Shown here one piece after another: positions 48,122-57,287 of a stretch of 64,000 nucleotides of DNA (its first letter is position 1; each line of letters opens with the position of its first letter). The stretch is from Bog-756 sp050014755 (GTDB lineage: Bacteria; Actinomycetota; Acidimicrobiia; Acidimicrobiales; RAAP-2). The notes beneath the pieces were generated by a model, which was not told the DNA's origin, did not search any database, and saw only the letters and a list, made by a program, of their open reading frames with translations. The stretch lies in assembly GCA_050014755.1 (NCBI GenBank), contig JBEKCS010000011.1, positions 1-64,000 on the forward strand. The letters are read 5' to 3'. A program made the position numbers and the translations under genes.

Positions 48122-48470
48122 TCCCGCCTCCAAGAATTTTTCCTGACCCACCTATCGGCAGGTATTCGGCCACTCTTGAGACGCTTGGATTGCCACCATT
48201 TCGCCGAACGCCCATCAACCCATCAGCGGTCGGGACCACCCCGGAGCAATGTGAAGGGCCACGTCCGGAGCGGGCAATGGCCACGCGGTCACATAACGGC
48301 AAAGGAACCATCGTCGAGCGACGGTTCATTCGCTCCGGTCCGAGCTGGCTCGACGGGGGCCGCGAATGAAACCAGAGGTGGGCTCCGTGGAGCGGGGTGA
48401 TGGCGAGAGCCAGGGCCCGCCCGAATCGTTGTCGGGGGCTGGGACCGGATCCCGTGCCTACCATTTGCGC
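48122..48470. other. Divergent non-coding region
   Basis: 349 bases between the GGDEF-EAL gene and a small GyrI-like gene. It must hold both promoters. The minus strand has tgccgatagg about 30 bases upstream of the GGDEF-EAL start, a weak extended -10 candidate. The sequence is lower in GC than its neighbours. No repeat or RNA structure was recognised. Confidence 0.4.
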
Positions 48471-48929
48471 ATGGATCCGATGACCGTTACCGAGGAGCAG
48501 CCGTTCGAGGTTGCTCGAGTGGAGGCCGAAGGGGGAGCTACAGGGGCTGACGCTGCATTCGATCATCTCGAAGGGAGAATGCAAACGCTCGAAGGGCGAC
48601 GGATGTACGGAGTCATGTACCGAGGTGACCCGGAGCGATACTTTGCTTGCGTCCGCCTCGAGCGTCACGCGGACGACGACCTCGGATTCGAAAGGGCCAT
48701 CGTGCCCGGAGGTCGCTACGGACAGAGGCTCGTCCGTGACTGGGAGGTCAAGATCCCCGAGTTCCCCCGTATCGTCGACGCTCTCCACGCCGACCTGGTC
48801 GATGCCGGATACCTCGAGGACACGTCACGACCGTCGATCGAGTACTACCGCCGGAGTGATGAACTGCTGATCATGGTGCCGGTCCTTCCGGTCGACGATG
48901 AGACGAAGACCGTCGGTTCTCCTCCGTAG
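48471..48929 (+). CDS. GyrI-like effector-binding domain protein
   Basis: 152 residues resembling the GyrI/SoxS-type small-molecule binding fold: AAFDHLEGRMQTLEGRRMYGVMYRG, then YFACVRLE, and YYRRSDELLIMVPV at the end, the usual Glu-containing final strand. Stand-alone GyrI-like proteins bind hydrophobic ligands or hydrolyse lactone-like compounds. No DNA-binding part is present. ATG 48471 is chosen (48480 also possible). It diverges from the c-di-GMP operon, so it could sense the molecule made there, but that is speculation. Confidence 0.65.
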   Translation: MDPMTVTEEQPFEVARVEAEGGATGADAAFDHLEGRMQTLEGRRMYGVMYRGDPERYFACVRLERHADDDLGFERAIVPGGRYGQRLVRDWEVKIPEFPRIVDALHADLVDAGYLEDTSRPSIEYYRRSDELLIMVPVLPVDDETKTVGSPP

Positions 48930-49054
48930 ACCGTGGGTCGATCAAACGTGCCCCTGATGTCCCGGGTCTGGCGTTGCTGTTCCGACTGAAGGCTCAGCCC
49001 CGTGTGTGTTCGCGGAAGTTGCCTGCCTCCGACACGACTGGGCTAGGGGTCAAG

Positions 49055-49078
49055 GGCTGAATCTATTTGGGATCAGCC
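49055..49078 (-). terminator. Hairpin at the end of the GYW-repeat gene
   Basis: ggctga (49055-49060) pairs with tcagcc (49073-49078), which includes the stop codon of the minus-strand secreted-protein gene. It probably ends the two-gene secreted-protein operon. Confidence 0.4.
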
Positions 49079-49987
49079 GCTGGCGGCAATGCCGAAGACC
49101 GCCTGAATCGGGGGGCTGTGGTTCGCCATGGAACCCAGGAACGGGGCACCTCCGAAGGCGAAGACACCGCCATCCTGAGCCACTGTCCAGTACCCGGATC
49201 CGTCCGGGTTGCCGGCGATGCCAATCATGAGCGCGTTGAGTTGCTTGCCCCCCATGGAACCGGAGAACTGGGCATCCCCAAAGGCGAACACGCCGCCGTC
49301 CCACGACACGAGCCAGTACCCATGACCGTCGGGGGTGCGGGCGATCCCCGCCACGGGGGCGTTGATCGGCTGCCCGCCCATCGACCCGTAGAAGGTGGCA
49401 TCCCCGTAGGCGAACACGCCTCCGTCAATCCCCACCAGCCAGTAGCCACCGCCGTCAGGGGTCGAAGCAATTCCCGAGAAGTAGTCGATTTCGCTCCCGA
49501 ATGGTGGCCATGAGGTGCTGCGGTGGTGGATGGAGGTTCCGTCCCCGTACCAGGTGGCATCGCCGAAGGGCACGACCTTGCCTGTCATTCCGTACAGGAT
49601 CCACCCTCCGCGATCAGACGGGGAGGATGTCATGGCCGTCGCGCCGCCACTGCTCTCGTTCGGCACGGACACGTCGGTGGCATCACCGAATCCGTAGAGG
49701 TTCGTAACGGATGGATTGCTGCGAGGATAGTTGTCCACAACCCAATAGCCGTCCCCGTCACCCGTTGCCCCAAACCCCCAGCACTGGAGTGAGCACTGGT
49801 GGGTTGCCGACCCAAGGAAGGGGGCAGCACCGAAGGCGAAGACGCCGCCGTCGCGAGCCTCCAGCCAGTAGCCGGGACTCCGAGTCGCAGCGGAAGCCGA
49901 TGCCTGGGAAGCGGCCTCAACAGCGGACCCGGCCACAGCCGTGGCCAGAAGCATGAGGACGCCGACAAGTCGCTGGAAGGTTCTCAC
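49073..49987 (-). CDS. Secreted GYW/DGGVFAFGDA-repeat protein
   Basis: 304 residues: a signal peptide (RTFQRLVGVLMLLATAVAGSAVEA) and then tandem units of about 45 residues with the pattern GYWLV-DGGVFAFGDA-FYGSMGG-NAPVxGIAxTPDG. The periodic Trp/Tyr/Gly pattern suggests a beta-propeller or beta-helix. Such repeats are common in secreted proteins of Acidimicrobiia (recollection). No enzyme motif is visible. GTG 49987 is chosen for its gaggtgg site and signal peptide. It lies 10 bases after the upstream repeat-protein gene, hence the same operon. Confidence 0.8.
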   Translation of the reverse strand: MRTFQRLVGVLMLLATAVAGSAVEAASQASASAATRSPGYWLEARDGGVFAFGAAPFLGSATHQCSLQCWGFGATGDGDGYWVVDNYPRSNPSVTNLYGFGDATDVSVPNESSGGATAMTSSPSDRGGWILYGMTGKVVPFGDATWYGDGTSIHHRSTSWPPFGSEIDYFSGIASTPDGGGYWLVGIDGGVFAYGDATFYGSMGGQPINAPVAGIARTPDGHGYWLVSWDGGVFAFGDAQFSGSMGGKQLNALMIGIAGNPDGSGYWTVAQDGGVFAFGGAPFLGSMANHSPPIQAVFGIAASG

Positions 49988-49997
49988 CGTGACCACC

Positions 49998-51788
49998 TCA
50001 CGCGGCAGGGACGGCCCGGGTATTGATGGCGAACACCGGCGCGTTGAGGCTCTGGCCACCCATCGACCCGAGGAACGGTGCGCCGCCAAGTGCGAACACT
50101 CCGCCATCGGACGCGGCCAGCCAATATCCCGAGCCCGAAGGGTTCGGGGCGATTCCGACCACCGGCTTGGCCAACGGGGTCGTGGCCATCGACCCTCCGA
50201 AGGCGGCGTCCCCAAACGCGAACACTCCGCCGTCGGACGCGGCCAGCCAGTAGCCGCCGCCATCGGCCGTGGCGGCTATGCCAACAACGGGTGCATTGAG
50301 CCGCGTGCCGCCCATCGAACCGGCGAAGGCGGCATCGCCGAAGCTGAATACGCCGCCGTCACTGTCAACGATCCAGTAGCCCTTTCCGTCTGAAGTGGAG
50401 GCCATGGCCACCGGACTACCTACGTGTGGCGAGCCATCGGCGATCGTGGACTCGTCACCGTAGGAGACAGCATCGCCGAACGCCTGCACGGAGCCCAGTC
50501 CGTTGAGGCCCTCCTCCAGGACCCAGTAGCCCTTGCCGTCTGGCGTGGCCACGATGTCGATCGCCGTAGGCCACGTGTCGGCGCCCCCGTTGTAGGCGGA
50601 CGTGTCGGCCGGCTGTCCGTACGAGACGGCGTCACCGAAGGGGTAGATCGTCCCGCTATAGGCGTTGAGCACCCAGTACCCCTGGCTGTCAGGGGTGGGA
50701 GCCATCGACCAGCACGATCCGCCGGGCATCGAGCGGGCCGGTGGATTGGCCGGGCAGTCGGTAGCGGATGCAGCCCCCGTGCCGAAGAACCCGGAGGCAC
50801 CGTAGGCAAAGACACCGCCGTCACCGCCAAGCAGCCAGTAGCCGGTCGACGAACTCGGGGGTGGGGACATGGATGAGTAGCTGATCGTGACCTCCCCGGC
50901 ACCGCTCCGGGTCCCGGTGGTGAAGGTGGCCGACGGGTCCGCGCTGAAGCTCGACCCACCGCCTCCGGCCGAGCCGTTCCCACCGCCCCCACCGCCTCCG
51001 CCACCGTAGTATCCGCCGCCGCCCCCGCCGCCGCCATAGGTGAGCCCCGCGGCCGCACCGCCGGCTCCGCCACTACCGAAGGATCCGTTCGTAGCCGGCC
51101 CATCGCCGTTGGCCCCGTTCGATCCCTGACCGGCGACGCCTCCGGTCCCCGGAGCACTCACCGTCGCCCCTGTGCCACCCTTGCCGTCCTCGCCCGAGTT
51201 GTCGTTCCCGCCCGCGGTGCCGGGACTCCCACCGCTGCCCCCATCGGCCGTCCAGGTGCTCTCCCCGGCACCACCGCCACCTCCGCCAGCCGCCACCAGG
51301 ATGGCGCCGGTGGGTCCGAAGACGAATGAGCCGCCTCCGCCGCCCGAGCCGCTCGCCTGGGACTGCCCTCCCTCTGCCCCTATCCCACCGCCGCCGTAGC
51401 CACCGGCCACCGGGTTCGGCGGGAAGTCGTCCTGGACCGCACCTTCACCGCCGACGTCGACCGCCAGGGCACTGCCCGGCGTCACGTCCAGCGCCGTCGA
51501 CACTGTCCCCCCCTTGCCGCCGGCACCGGAGTCGTTGAACACGCCGCCACCCTGCGCCCCGTCCGCGGTGACTGTGATGGTCTCGATCCCGGCTGGCACG
51601 GTGAACGACTGGGGTGCACCGGTTTCCGCGAAGGTGACGGTGCACGTGCCCGCCGAGCACACAGGCGCAGACGCCCCGGCTGATCCGCTCGGAACGAACA
51701 CGGCACCGAATCCGCCCACGAGGCATACCGTCCCGATGATTCGCATAGCCGTCCGCCCCACCAGCATGTGCTGCCGTCCTTGGTGCAT
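49998..51788 (-). CDS. Secreted glycine-rich and GYW-repeat protein
   Basis: 596 residues. A signal peptide (MRIIGTVCLVGGFGAVFVPSG) follows a short basic lead. A Gly-rich domain of about 260 residues begins with FTVPAGIETITVTADGAQGG and contains long Gly runs. The C-terminal half has about seven GYWLL-DGGVFAYGASGFFG-type repeats like those of the next gene. Both are likely surface or matrix proteins. ggag sits before ATG 51788, which decides the start. The adjacent c-di-GMP operon makes a link to biofilm-type behaviour tempting but unproven. Confidence 0.8.
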   Translation of the reverse strand: MHQGRQHMLVGRTAMRIIGTVCLVGGFGAVFVPSGSAGASAPVCSAGTCTVTFAETGAPQSFTVPAGIETITVTADGAQGGGVFNDSGAGGKGGTVSTALDVTPGSALAVDVGGEGAVQDDFPPNPVAGGYGGGGIGAEGGQSQASGSGGGGGSFVFGPTGAILVAAGGGGGGAGESTWTADGGSGGSPGTAGGNDNSGEDGKGGTGATVSAPGTGGVAGQGSNGANGDGPATNGSFGSGGAGGAAAGLTYGGGGGGGGYYGGGGGGGGGNGSAGGGGSSFSADPSATFTTGTRSGAGEVTISYSSMSPPPSSSTGYWLLGGDGGVFAYGASGFFGTGAASATDCPANPPARSMPGGSCWSMAPTPDSQGYWVLNAYSGTIYPFGDAVSYGQPADTSAYNGGADTWPTAIDIVATPDGKGYWVLEEGLNGLGSVQAFGDAVSYGDESTIADGSPHVGSPVAMASTSDGKGYWIVDSDGGVFSFGDAAFAGSMGGTRLNAPVVGIAATADGGGYWLAASDGGVFAFGDAAFGGSMATTPLAKPVVGIAPNPSGSGYWLAASDGGVFALGGAPFLGSMGGQSLNAPVFAINTRAVPAA

Positions 51789-52016
51789 GTTCTTCTCCGT
51801 CTCGTTGATTACCCGATCGGCACAGTTGGAACTGCTGCCACCGCCATCCTTTCGGCAATCAGTTTCGATTTGCAGGGGAGAAGGTCTCTTAATCGCGCGA
51901 ATCCTCGGGCTCACCGGCTGCGCGTCGACGGGACCGGGGACGGGCATGGACTGTGTCGACCACATGTAGGTCCTTTGACCCTGGGCATACCGATCTGCTC
52001 GAAATAGGTTTCCGCC
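51789..52016. promoter_or_regulatory. Divergent leader region with an imperfect hairpin
   Basis: 228 bases between two secreted-protein genes. In the minus-strand leader a hairpin ggca-cagtt / aactg-tgcc with one bulged base spans 51819-51839, about 30 bases before the start codon, where it could affect translation. The region is less GC-rich than its surroundings. No known riboswitch core was recognised. Confidence 0.4.
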
Positions 52017-52850
52017 ATGCACAGGTGGTGGCGTATCGTCACGTGCTCGGCGGTCGTGCTGACGGCTGCATGCGGAGCCAGCAAGACCGTGAGCACCCCG
52101 ACCGTGCCGTCGCGGACCACGACAAGCAGCTCGACGGCGTCAACCGGTTCGACGACACCGGTGGCGTCGACGACCACCACCGCTACGACAGAGCCGTTGA
52201 TCGTGTCTGTCTCAGTCAGACCCGATCATGTATTCGTGGGAACCGAGGTGACGTTCACCGTCGACATCCGAGGTCCGGGGACCGGCAACTCCGAAGATGT
52301 CCGGTTCGGCGACGGGGCAGGTTCGGGTGCGAATGCCGGAATGATCAACTGTGGAGATACCGCCCGAGCTGACCGCACCGGAACGTACACCCACTCCTAC
52401 GCGGCCCCGGGAACCTATGTGTTTACTGACACAGTCGACGTCATTGGATCTCCGCCGGCATGCGCTCGGGAGGACGTCACGGCAACGGCGACCGTGATCG
52501 TCGCATCTTCCATGCAGACAGCTAGCGGCGGGGAGGTCCAGTCGCCAACGGGAAACATCGCGTGCGGGATCTATTTTGGCGCGAACATCAGCAATCCGGA
52601 GGTCCACTGCGCGACCTTCTCGCCCCCTCAGACTGCGGACATGACGGTGAGTGGCACGGTGACGACGTGTGCGGGGTCCACGTGCGCCCTCGGCAATCCC
52701 GGCTTCAATGTGCCTACCCTGGGGTACGGTGCCGCAACTGGGGTCGGCCCATTCGAATGCGTGTCAGCGATCACGGGCATGACCTGCACCATCAGCGGAG
52801 GTAAGGGGTTCACGATCTCTCGGTCGCGTGTCGAACAGTTAGGCCCTTGA
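52017..52850 (+). CDS. Lipoprotein with PKD/Ig-like domain
   Basis: 277 residues. The lipobox LTAAC (cysteine at 19) after a short hydrophobic core marks a lipoprotein. A Ser/Thr-rich linker (about 22-58) leads to a PKD/Ig-like domain (VRPDHVFVGTEVTFTVDIRGPG...GTYTHSYAAPGTYVFTDTV). The C-terminal 115 residues have regularly spaced cysteines (IACGIYF, EVHCATF, TTCAGSTCALG, FECVSAITGMTCTI), likely disulfide-bonded. The function is unknown. It diverges from the glycine-rich secreted-protein gene, so both may respond to the same signals. Confidence 0.78.
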   Translation: MHRWWRIVTCSAVVLTAACGASKTVSTPTVPSRTTTSSSTASTGSTTPVASTTTTATTEPLIVSVSVRPDHVFVGTEVTFTVDIRGPGTGNSEDVRFGDGAGSGANAGMINCGDTARADRTGTYTHSYAAPGTYVFTDTVDVIGSPPACAREDVTATATVIVASSMQTASGGEVQSPTGNIACGIYFGANISNPEVHCATFSPPQTADMTVSGTVTTCAGSTCALGNPGFNVPTLGYGAATGVGPFECVSAITGMTCTISGGKGFTISRSRVEQLGP

Positions 52851-53138
52851 AATCAAGGTGTCGCGTCGGTGACGCCAGGGCGGATGCAGTCCCGACGCCC
52901 TCCGAACACAGGATCAATGGTTGAGCCCGTCATCGGTAGAAGGAGACGCCGGACGGAACCGATCTCGCAGGACGGGCCTGACTGAACACCGTTCGGGTGG
53001 GGCACTCTCCGGCCACGAGTGTCGACAGCTGCCTGCCGGAGCGCCAATGCGTCGAGCAATCCTGCCCGCTCCACTACGTACACGGGGACCCGGACCTGCG
53101 CGGAATCCGGCACCATCGGACGGGCGGCGAACTCGGAT
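52851..53138. other. Non-coding gap between convergent genes
   Basis: 288 bases between the lipoprotein and P-type ATPase genes. I see no gene with credible coding character, no clear terminator hairpin and no repeat. Confidence 0.5.
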
Positions 53139-55832
53139 TCACTTGTCAGCAGTGCTCCGCGACGCCGGGAGGTTGCCTTCAACCCTGTTCGTCGACCCGT
53201 GGCTCGGATGGCGAACGAAGCGGTATGCCCGGCGCCGAATACGCCGTTCCAGCCGCTCGACCTGAGTGGAAGCGATCCGGGGGGTCTTAGCGTGGGGCGC
53301 CCGATAGAAACGGGTTTTCGCCAGCTCGACCAGGAACAGGTATACGACCACCATCCCGAACAGGATGAGGAAGAACACCGTGGGTAGCGGCGTGAAGCCC
53401 AGCAGGTTGGCCAGTCCCGTGTACGGAAGGATCGCACCGACAAGGGCCGCCCCGGTCGGCACGAGAAGCATGGGCAGGCTGGGCCGGCTCCGGAAGAACG
53501 GGACCCGCCGGGTCCGGATCACGTAGACGACGAGGGTCTGGGTGGCGATCGACTCGACGAACCAACCGGTCCTGAACTCGACATGACCGGCGTGGAGCAG
53601 CGAGAGCATGACCCAGAAGGTGATGAAGTCGAAGATAGAGCTCACGGGACCGAACACGACCATGAATCTCCGAATGAACTTCATGTCCCATGCCGCTGGC
53701 CGGGCGAGGGCCTCGGGGTCCACTCGGTCGGTTGGGATCACCAGCTGACCGGCGTTGTAGAGCAAGTTGTTGAGGAGGATCTGCGACGGCAGCATGGGTA
53801 GGAACGTCAGGAACGCAGAGGCACCGGCCGCACTGAACATGTTGCCGAAGTTCGAGGACGTAGCCATCAGGACGTACTTCATGGTGTTGGCGAAGATGCG
53901 GCGGCCCTCCATCACGCCCTCGGCAAGGACCCCGAGATCCTTTTCGAGAAGCACCACGTCAGCAGCGTCCTTGGCCACGTCGGTTCCTGAGTCCACCGAG
54001 ATCCCGACATCGGCATGGTGCAGCGCCACCGCGTCGTTGACGCCGTCGCCGAGAAATGCGACATCCTTTCCGGTGCGACGAGCCACCTTGATGATCCGCG
54101 ACTTCTGATCGGGGCTGATCCGGGCGAACACCGTTGTGGTCAGGATCGCCGCTTCGAGGTGGTCGTCGTCGAGTGACTCGACCTCGGCACCGTTGAGCAC
54201 TCCGGCGCAGTCGACCCCGATGTCCGAGCACACCTTCGCCGCAACCAGGCCGTTGTCGCCGGTGATGATCTTGACCGCCACCCCCAGCCGCTCGAGTTTG
54301 GCGATCGAGGAGCCGGCGTCGGCCTTCGGGCGATCGGCGAAGGTCAAGAAACCTTCCAACGCCAGTCCGTGCTCGTCCGTGGCGGTGAGCGCCTCGACGC
54401 CCTCGGCGGAGCGGGTGGCCACGGCCACCACCCGGGCCCCCTCGGAGAACAGCGCCTCGAGTGCCTGCCGAGTTCCGTCGGGGACGTTCATGCACCGGTC
54501 CAGCACCACCTCGGGAGCGCCTTTGGTGATGATGAGCAGATGCCCGCCGGGGTCCTTCACCAGTACCGAGGCGAGCTGCCGTTCGTGGTCGAAGGGAAGG
54601 ACGCCGAGCCTCTGATACGTACCGGTGGCGGCGGCCCCTTGCCCCGAAGCCGAAGCGGGGGCCAACCACAAGGCCTGGTCCAATGCATTCCCCCCGACCG
54701 GTTTCCCCTCGGTGACGGTCGCTTCGTTGCACACGAGGCCGAGTAGAACTGGGCGATCGCTCGCGCGCCCGTTGGCATCCAACGCCCTCTCGAAAGTAAT
54801 GGCCCCTTCGGTGAGGGTGCCCGTCTTGTCGGTGAAAAGGATCTCGATGTTGCCCAGGTCCTCGATGGCAACAAGTCGCTTCACGAGGACCTTCTTCGCC
54901 GCAAGCGCGCTCGAACCGGCGGAGAGGCTCACCGTGACGATGGCCGGCATCATTTCAGGGGCGATGCCCACGGCGATGGCCAATGAGAAGAGCAGTGCCT
55001 CGATGAGGGGCCGATGCAGTAGCACGTTGACGATGAAGATGAACCCGGTCAGGACGGCCGCCACCCCGAACAAGAATCGCGAGAAACGCGACAGACCCGT
55101 TTCAAAGGCAGTCTGGCTCTGCTTCTCGGACAGGCCTGCAGCGATCTGCCCGAAGGCGGTGCTGGCTCCGATCCGAACCACGACGCCAAGAGCCGATCCC
55201 TGATGGACGATCGTCCCCATGAAGGCGCACCCCGGCTGGTCCAGCGGCTGGTGGCCGGTAACGGGCGCCGCCGACTTGGCCACTGGCATTGACTCGCCGG
55301 TCAGCACGCCTTCGTCGCACTCGAGTTCGTCGACCTTCAGCAGACGGATGTCCGCCGGTACCAGGACGCCGATACGGAGCGACACCACGTCGCCGGGTAC
55401 GAGGTTCGTGACCGCAACCCGGCTCTCCTGTCCGTCCCTGCGAACTTCGGTCTCCTGTCGGATCTTGGCGCGGAGAGAGGCCATCGCCACCTCCGCCCGA
55501 TACTCGTTGAAGAAACCCAATCCGACACTCAAGGCGACGATCACGGCGATGATCACCGCGTTCGTACCGCCTCCGGTCAACCCCGATATCAATGCGGCGA
55601 TCAGCAGCAGGATCAGGATGGGGTTACGGAGCTGGCGGAAGAGGACGGCGCTGGCGTGCACCCGATGCGTTCCGAGCGCGTTTGGCCCAAACTGCGCCAG
55701 TCGCTCGGCCGCCTCGTCGGACGACAGACCGTCAGGACCGCTCCCGAGGCGCGACAGCACCTCGTCGGGCGCCAGGCCGGCGGCGTCGACGAGGTCCAGC
55801 TCGCCGACGGGTGCACGCGCGGCCACAACCAC
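53139..55832 (-). CDS. mgtA: MgtA-type magnesium-translocating P-type ATPase
   Basis: 897 residues, P-type ATPase of the P3B Mg2+-importer group. The actuator motif LTGES lies at 177-181, the phosphorylated Asp 335 is in FTDKTGTLT, and GDGVNDAVAL forms the hinge. The helix-4 motif IAPEMMPAIV (290-299) is the MgtA form of the ion site. About ten membrane helices, with a cytosolic basic tail of about 65 residues longer than usual. GTG 55832 is taken as the start (GTG 55826 possible). A large structured leader directly upstream may control it, as Mg2+ does for mgtA in other bacteria. Confidence 0.9.
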   Translation of the reverse strand: MVVAARAPVGELDLVDAAGLAPDEVLSRLGSGPDGLSSDEAAERLAQFGPNALGTHRVHASAVLFRQLRNPILILLLIAALISGLTGGGTNAVIIAVIVALSVGLGFFNEYRAEVAMASLRAKIRQETEVRRDGQESRVAVTNLVPGDVVSLRIGVLVPADIRLLKVDELECDEGVLTGESMPVAKSAAPVTGHQPLDQPGCAFMGTIVHQGSALGVVVRIGASTAFGQIAAGLSEKQSQTAFETGLSRFSRFLFGVAAVLTGFIFIVNVLLHRPLIEALLFSLAIAVGIAPEMMPAIVTVSLSAGSSALAAKKVLVKRLVAIEDLGNIEILFTDKTGTLTEGAITFERALDANGRASDRPVLLGLVCNEATVTEGKPVGGNALDQALWLAPASASGQGAAATGTYQRLGVLPFDHERQLASVLVKDPGGHLLIITKGAPEVVLDRCMNVPDGTRQALEALFSEGARVVAVATRSAEGVEALTATDEHGLALEGFLTFADRPKADAGSSIAKLERLGVAVKIITGDNGLVAAKVCSDIGVDCAGVLNGAEVESLDDDHLEAAILTTTVFARISPDQKSRIIKVARRTGKDVAFLGDGVNDAVALHHADVGISVDSGTDVAKDAADVVLLEKDLGVLAEGVMEGRRIFANTMKYVLMATSSNFGNMFSAAGASAFLTFLPMLPSQILLNNLLYNAGQLVIPTDRVDPEALARPAAWDMKFIRRFMVVFGPVSSIFDFITFWVMLSLLHAGHVEFRTGWFVESIATQTLVVYVIRTRRVPFFRSRPSLPMLLVPTGAALVGAILPYTGLANLLGFTPLPTVFFLILFGMVVVYLFLVELAKTRFYRAPHAKTPRIASTQVERLERRIRRRAYRFVRHPSHGSTNRVEGNLPASRSTADK

Positions 55833-55855
55833 AGGCCAAGTCTGACTGCCCGGTC

Positions 55856-56016
55856 GCTAGATCGCCAGAGCGATTGGTCACCGTCTGCGCCAGGGGGAAC
55901 GGCATCCCCGCGAAACTGAGGATTCTCTCCCTACGCGAGGGGCCCGCTTTCGCCTTGGACGCATCCCGCGATACTGCGTACCGGGGTCTTGTTTGCCGAC
56001 CCACCAATCGCCTAGC
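55856..56016 (-). ncRNA. Candidate structured leader RNA upstream of mgtA
   Basis: A nested set of inverted repeats closes on itself: outer stem 55856-55860 with 56012-56016, then 9-base-pair stem 55870-55878 (gcgattggt) with 56003-56011 (accaatcgc). Inside are hairpins 55894-55909 (gggga/tcccc), 55910-55953 (gcgaaa/tttcgc, with ccct/aggg inside), 55957-55981 (acgca/tgcgt) and 55984-56002 (gggtc/gaccc). It ends 24 bases before the mgtA GTG. I see no M-box or Mn-riboswitch core. It is probably a cis-regulatory RNA, perhaps metal-responsive (inference). Confidence 0.6.
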
Positions 56017-56215
56017 CGAAGGCCGCTGATCCGACATGACCGGGGTATTCCCGAACGGTGACGGGACTGGGAACGTGGAGTCCAACCCTCTCGAGAGTCG
56101 GATTCTGCGGGGTTCGCCGCAACTTCGGTATATGACGTGATGGGACGATGCTCGAACCCCCGCCGGTGGGCAACGACGTCGATCACTCCTCAGCCGCCGA
56201 CCCGCGACCACTCGT
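56017..56215. other. Remaining non-coding gap upstream of the structured leader
   Basis: Together with the leader this makes a 383-base gap between mgtA and the alpha/beta hydrolase gene stop. The mgtA promoter should lie in about 56020-56120; no consensus pair was found. There is no credible gene. Confidence 0.4.
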
Positions 56216-57226
56216 TCATCCGGCGAGGAAGCCACTGATCGCGGCGTTTGCCTCGTCGGGCGCTTCGAAGGGCCAGAAGTGGCCGGCATCGAGGATCGCG
56301 GCGTCGCTGCCGGCGGGCAGCTTGGCCAGAACCTCGGGGTCGGTGTAGAACTCGCGGGGCTGGAGCGGATCGTGAGCCCCCTGGAGCAGCAGCACGGGGC
56401 ACCGCCACGATCGGATCAGCCTTTCTCGCCGGTCGATCCACTCTTGGCGGAACGACGACGAGTTGAAATAGCGCGGCACTGCCCTGGAGATTCCCGGGTG
56501 GCTGAATTCAGTGACAGTGCGAGCGAGATCGGCACTGGACACCGGGCGCTCCGTCAGCAACGTGTACGCCATGCATACGAAGCGGCGAGGGTCAGAGAGC
56601 ATGGCCGTGGCATTCGGGTCGGTGAAGAGCGCCTCTTGGGGGTGCAGGTCTGGGTGGAGGTGCCACAGGTGCTGTTGGCCGCGCCCGTAACGAACGACGC
56701 GGTCGCCGAGCTTTGCCACGAGGTGGTCACCCGGTGGCGTTCCGCGGTCGTGGGTGATCAGGTTGAAGCGGTCGATGCCGAGCTGGTCGATCAGCGCCAC
56801 CAGTTGGTCGGCGACGCCTTCTTGGCGGTAGTCGCCGGTGCGCTTCTCGGATTGGCCGTAGCCCTTGAGGTCGATGGCCAGGCAACGGTAGGTGTCGCCG
56901 AGCGCGTCGAGAGCGTGGTGCCACTGCCACCAAGAGTCCGGAACGCCGTGGAGGAAGATCACCGTTTCGGCGTCGGCGGGGCCGCATTCGACGAGATGCC
57001 ATTGCACCGTCTCGCTGTCACCAGGCGCGTCGATGAAGCGGTGAACGACGGTGACCCGGCCGAGGTTCTCTGTCTCCCCGTCGGAGTTCGGATCGGGCGG
57101 GGACGTGTCCGGCAGCGTCGACATCAGTTCCTCGACCCCGTTCAACCGTTCCTGTTGGCGGGCGAGTCCCTCTCGGATCCGAGCGGGTGGTTCGGTGTAG
57201 GCATGCCGCGGGGGTGGTGTCGTCAT
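56216..57226 (-). CDS. Alpha/beta hydrolase, epoxide hydrolase-like
   Basis: 336 residues. FLHGVPDSWWQW forms the oxyanion hole; the nucleophile elbow LITHDRGTPPGD has Asp as nucleophile, as in epoxide hydrolases and haloalkane dehalogenases; LLLQGAHDPLQP has the acid Asp and DAGHFWPFEAPDE the catalytic His. An N-terminal extension of about 50 polar residues precedes the fold. The substrate is unknown. It lies 61 bases after the TetR gene, forming with the PNPOx-fold gene a likely three-gene operon under that regulator. Start ATG 57226. Confidence 0.82.
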   Translation of the reverse strand: MTTPPPRHAYTEPPARIREGLARQQERLNGVEELMSTLPDTSPPDPNSDGETENLGRVTVVHRFIDAPGDSETVQWHLVECGPADAETVIFLHGVPDSWWQWHHALDALGDTYRCLAIDLKGYGQSEKRTGDYRQEGVADQLVALIDQLGIDRFNLITHDRGTPPGDHLVAKLGDRVVRYGRGQQHLWHLHPDLHPQEALFTDPNATAMLSDPRRFVCMAYTLLTERPVSSADLARTVTEFSHPGISRAVPRYFNSSSFRQEWIDRRERLIRSWRCPVLLLQGAHDPLQPREFYTDPEVLAKLPAGSDAAILDAGHFWPFEAPDEANAAISGFLAG

Positions 57227-57287
57227 CTGGTGGTCACTCCTCTTGTGTGTCCTGGTTCGTGAGGTGGCAGGTCGAAGTCGATGAACC

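Noticed and set aside
51789..51960. c-di-GMP (GEMM) riboswitch in the leader of the glycine-rich protein gene
   Set aside because: gcaaa and gaaa segments occur, but the GACGCAAAGCC-like core and receptor helix are missing.
52853..53443. 196-residue minus-strand frame at the mgtA end
   Set aside because: Overlaps the mgtA C-terminus in another frame and has no recognisable fold or ribosome site.
55833..56130. Known M-box, Mn (yybP-ykoY) or B12 riboswitch upstream of mgtA
   Set aside because: The region is strongly structured, but none of the conserved core sequences of those families was found, so it is reported only as an unassigned leader.
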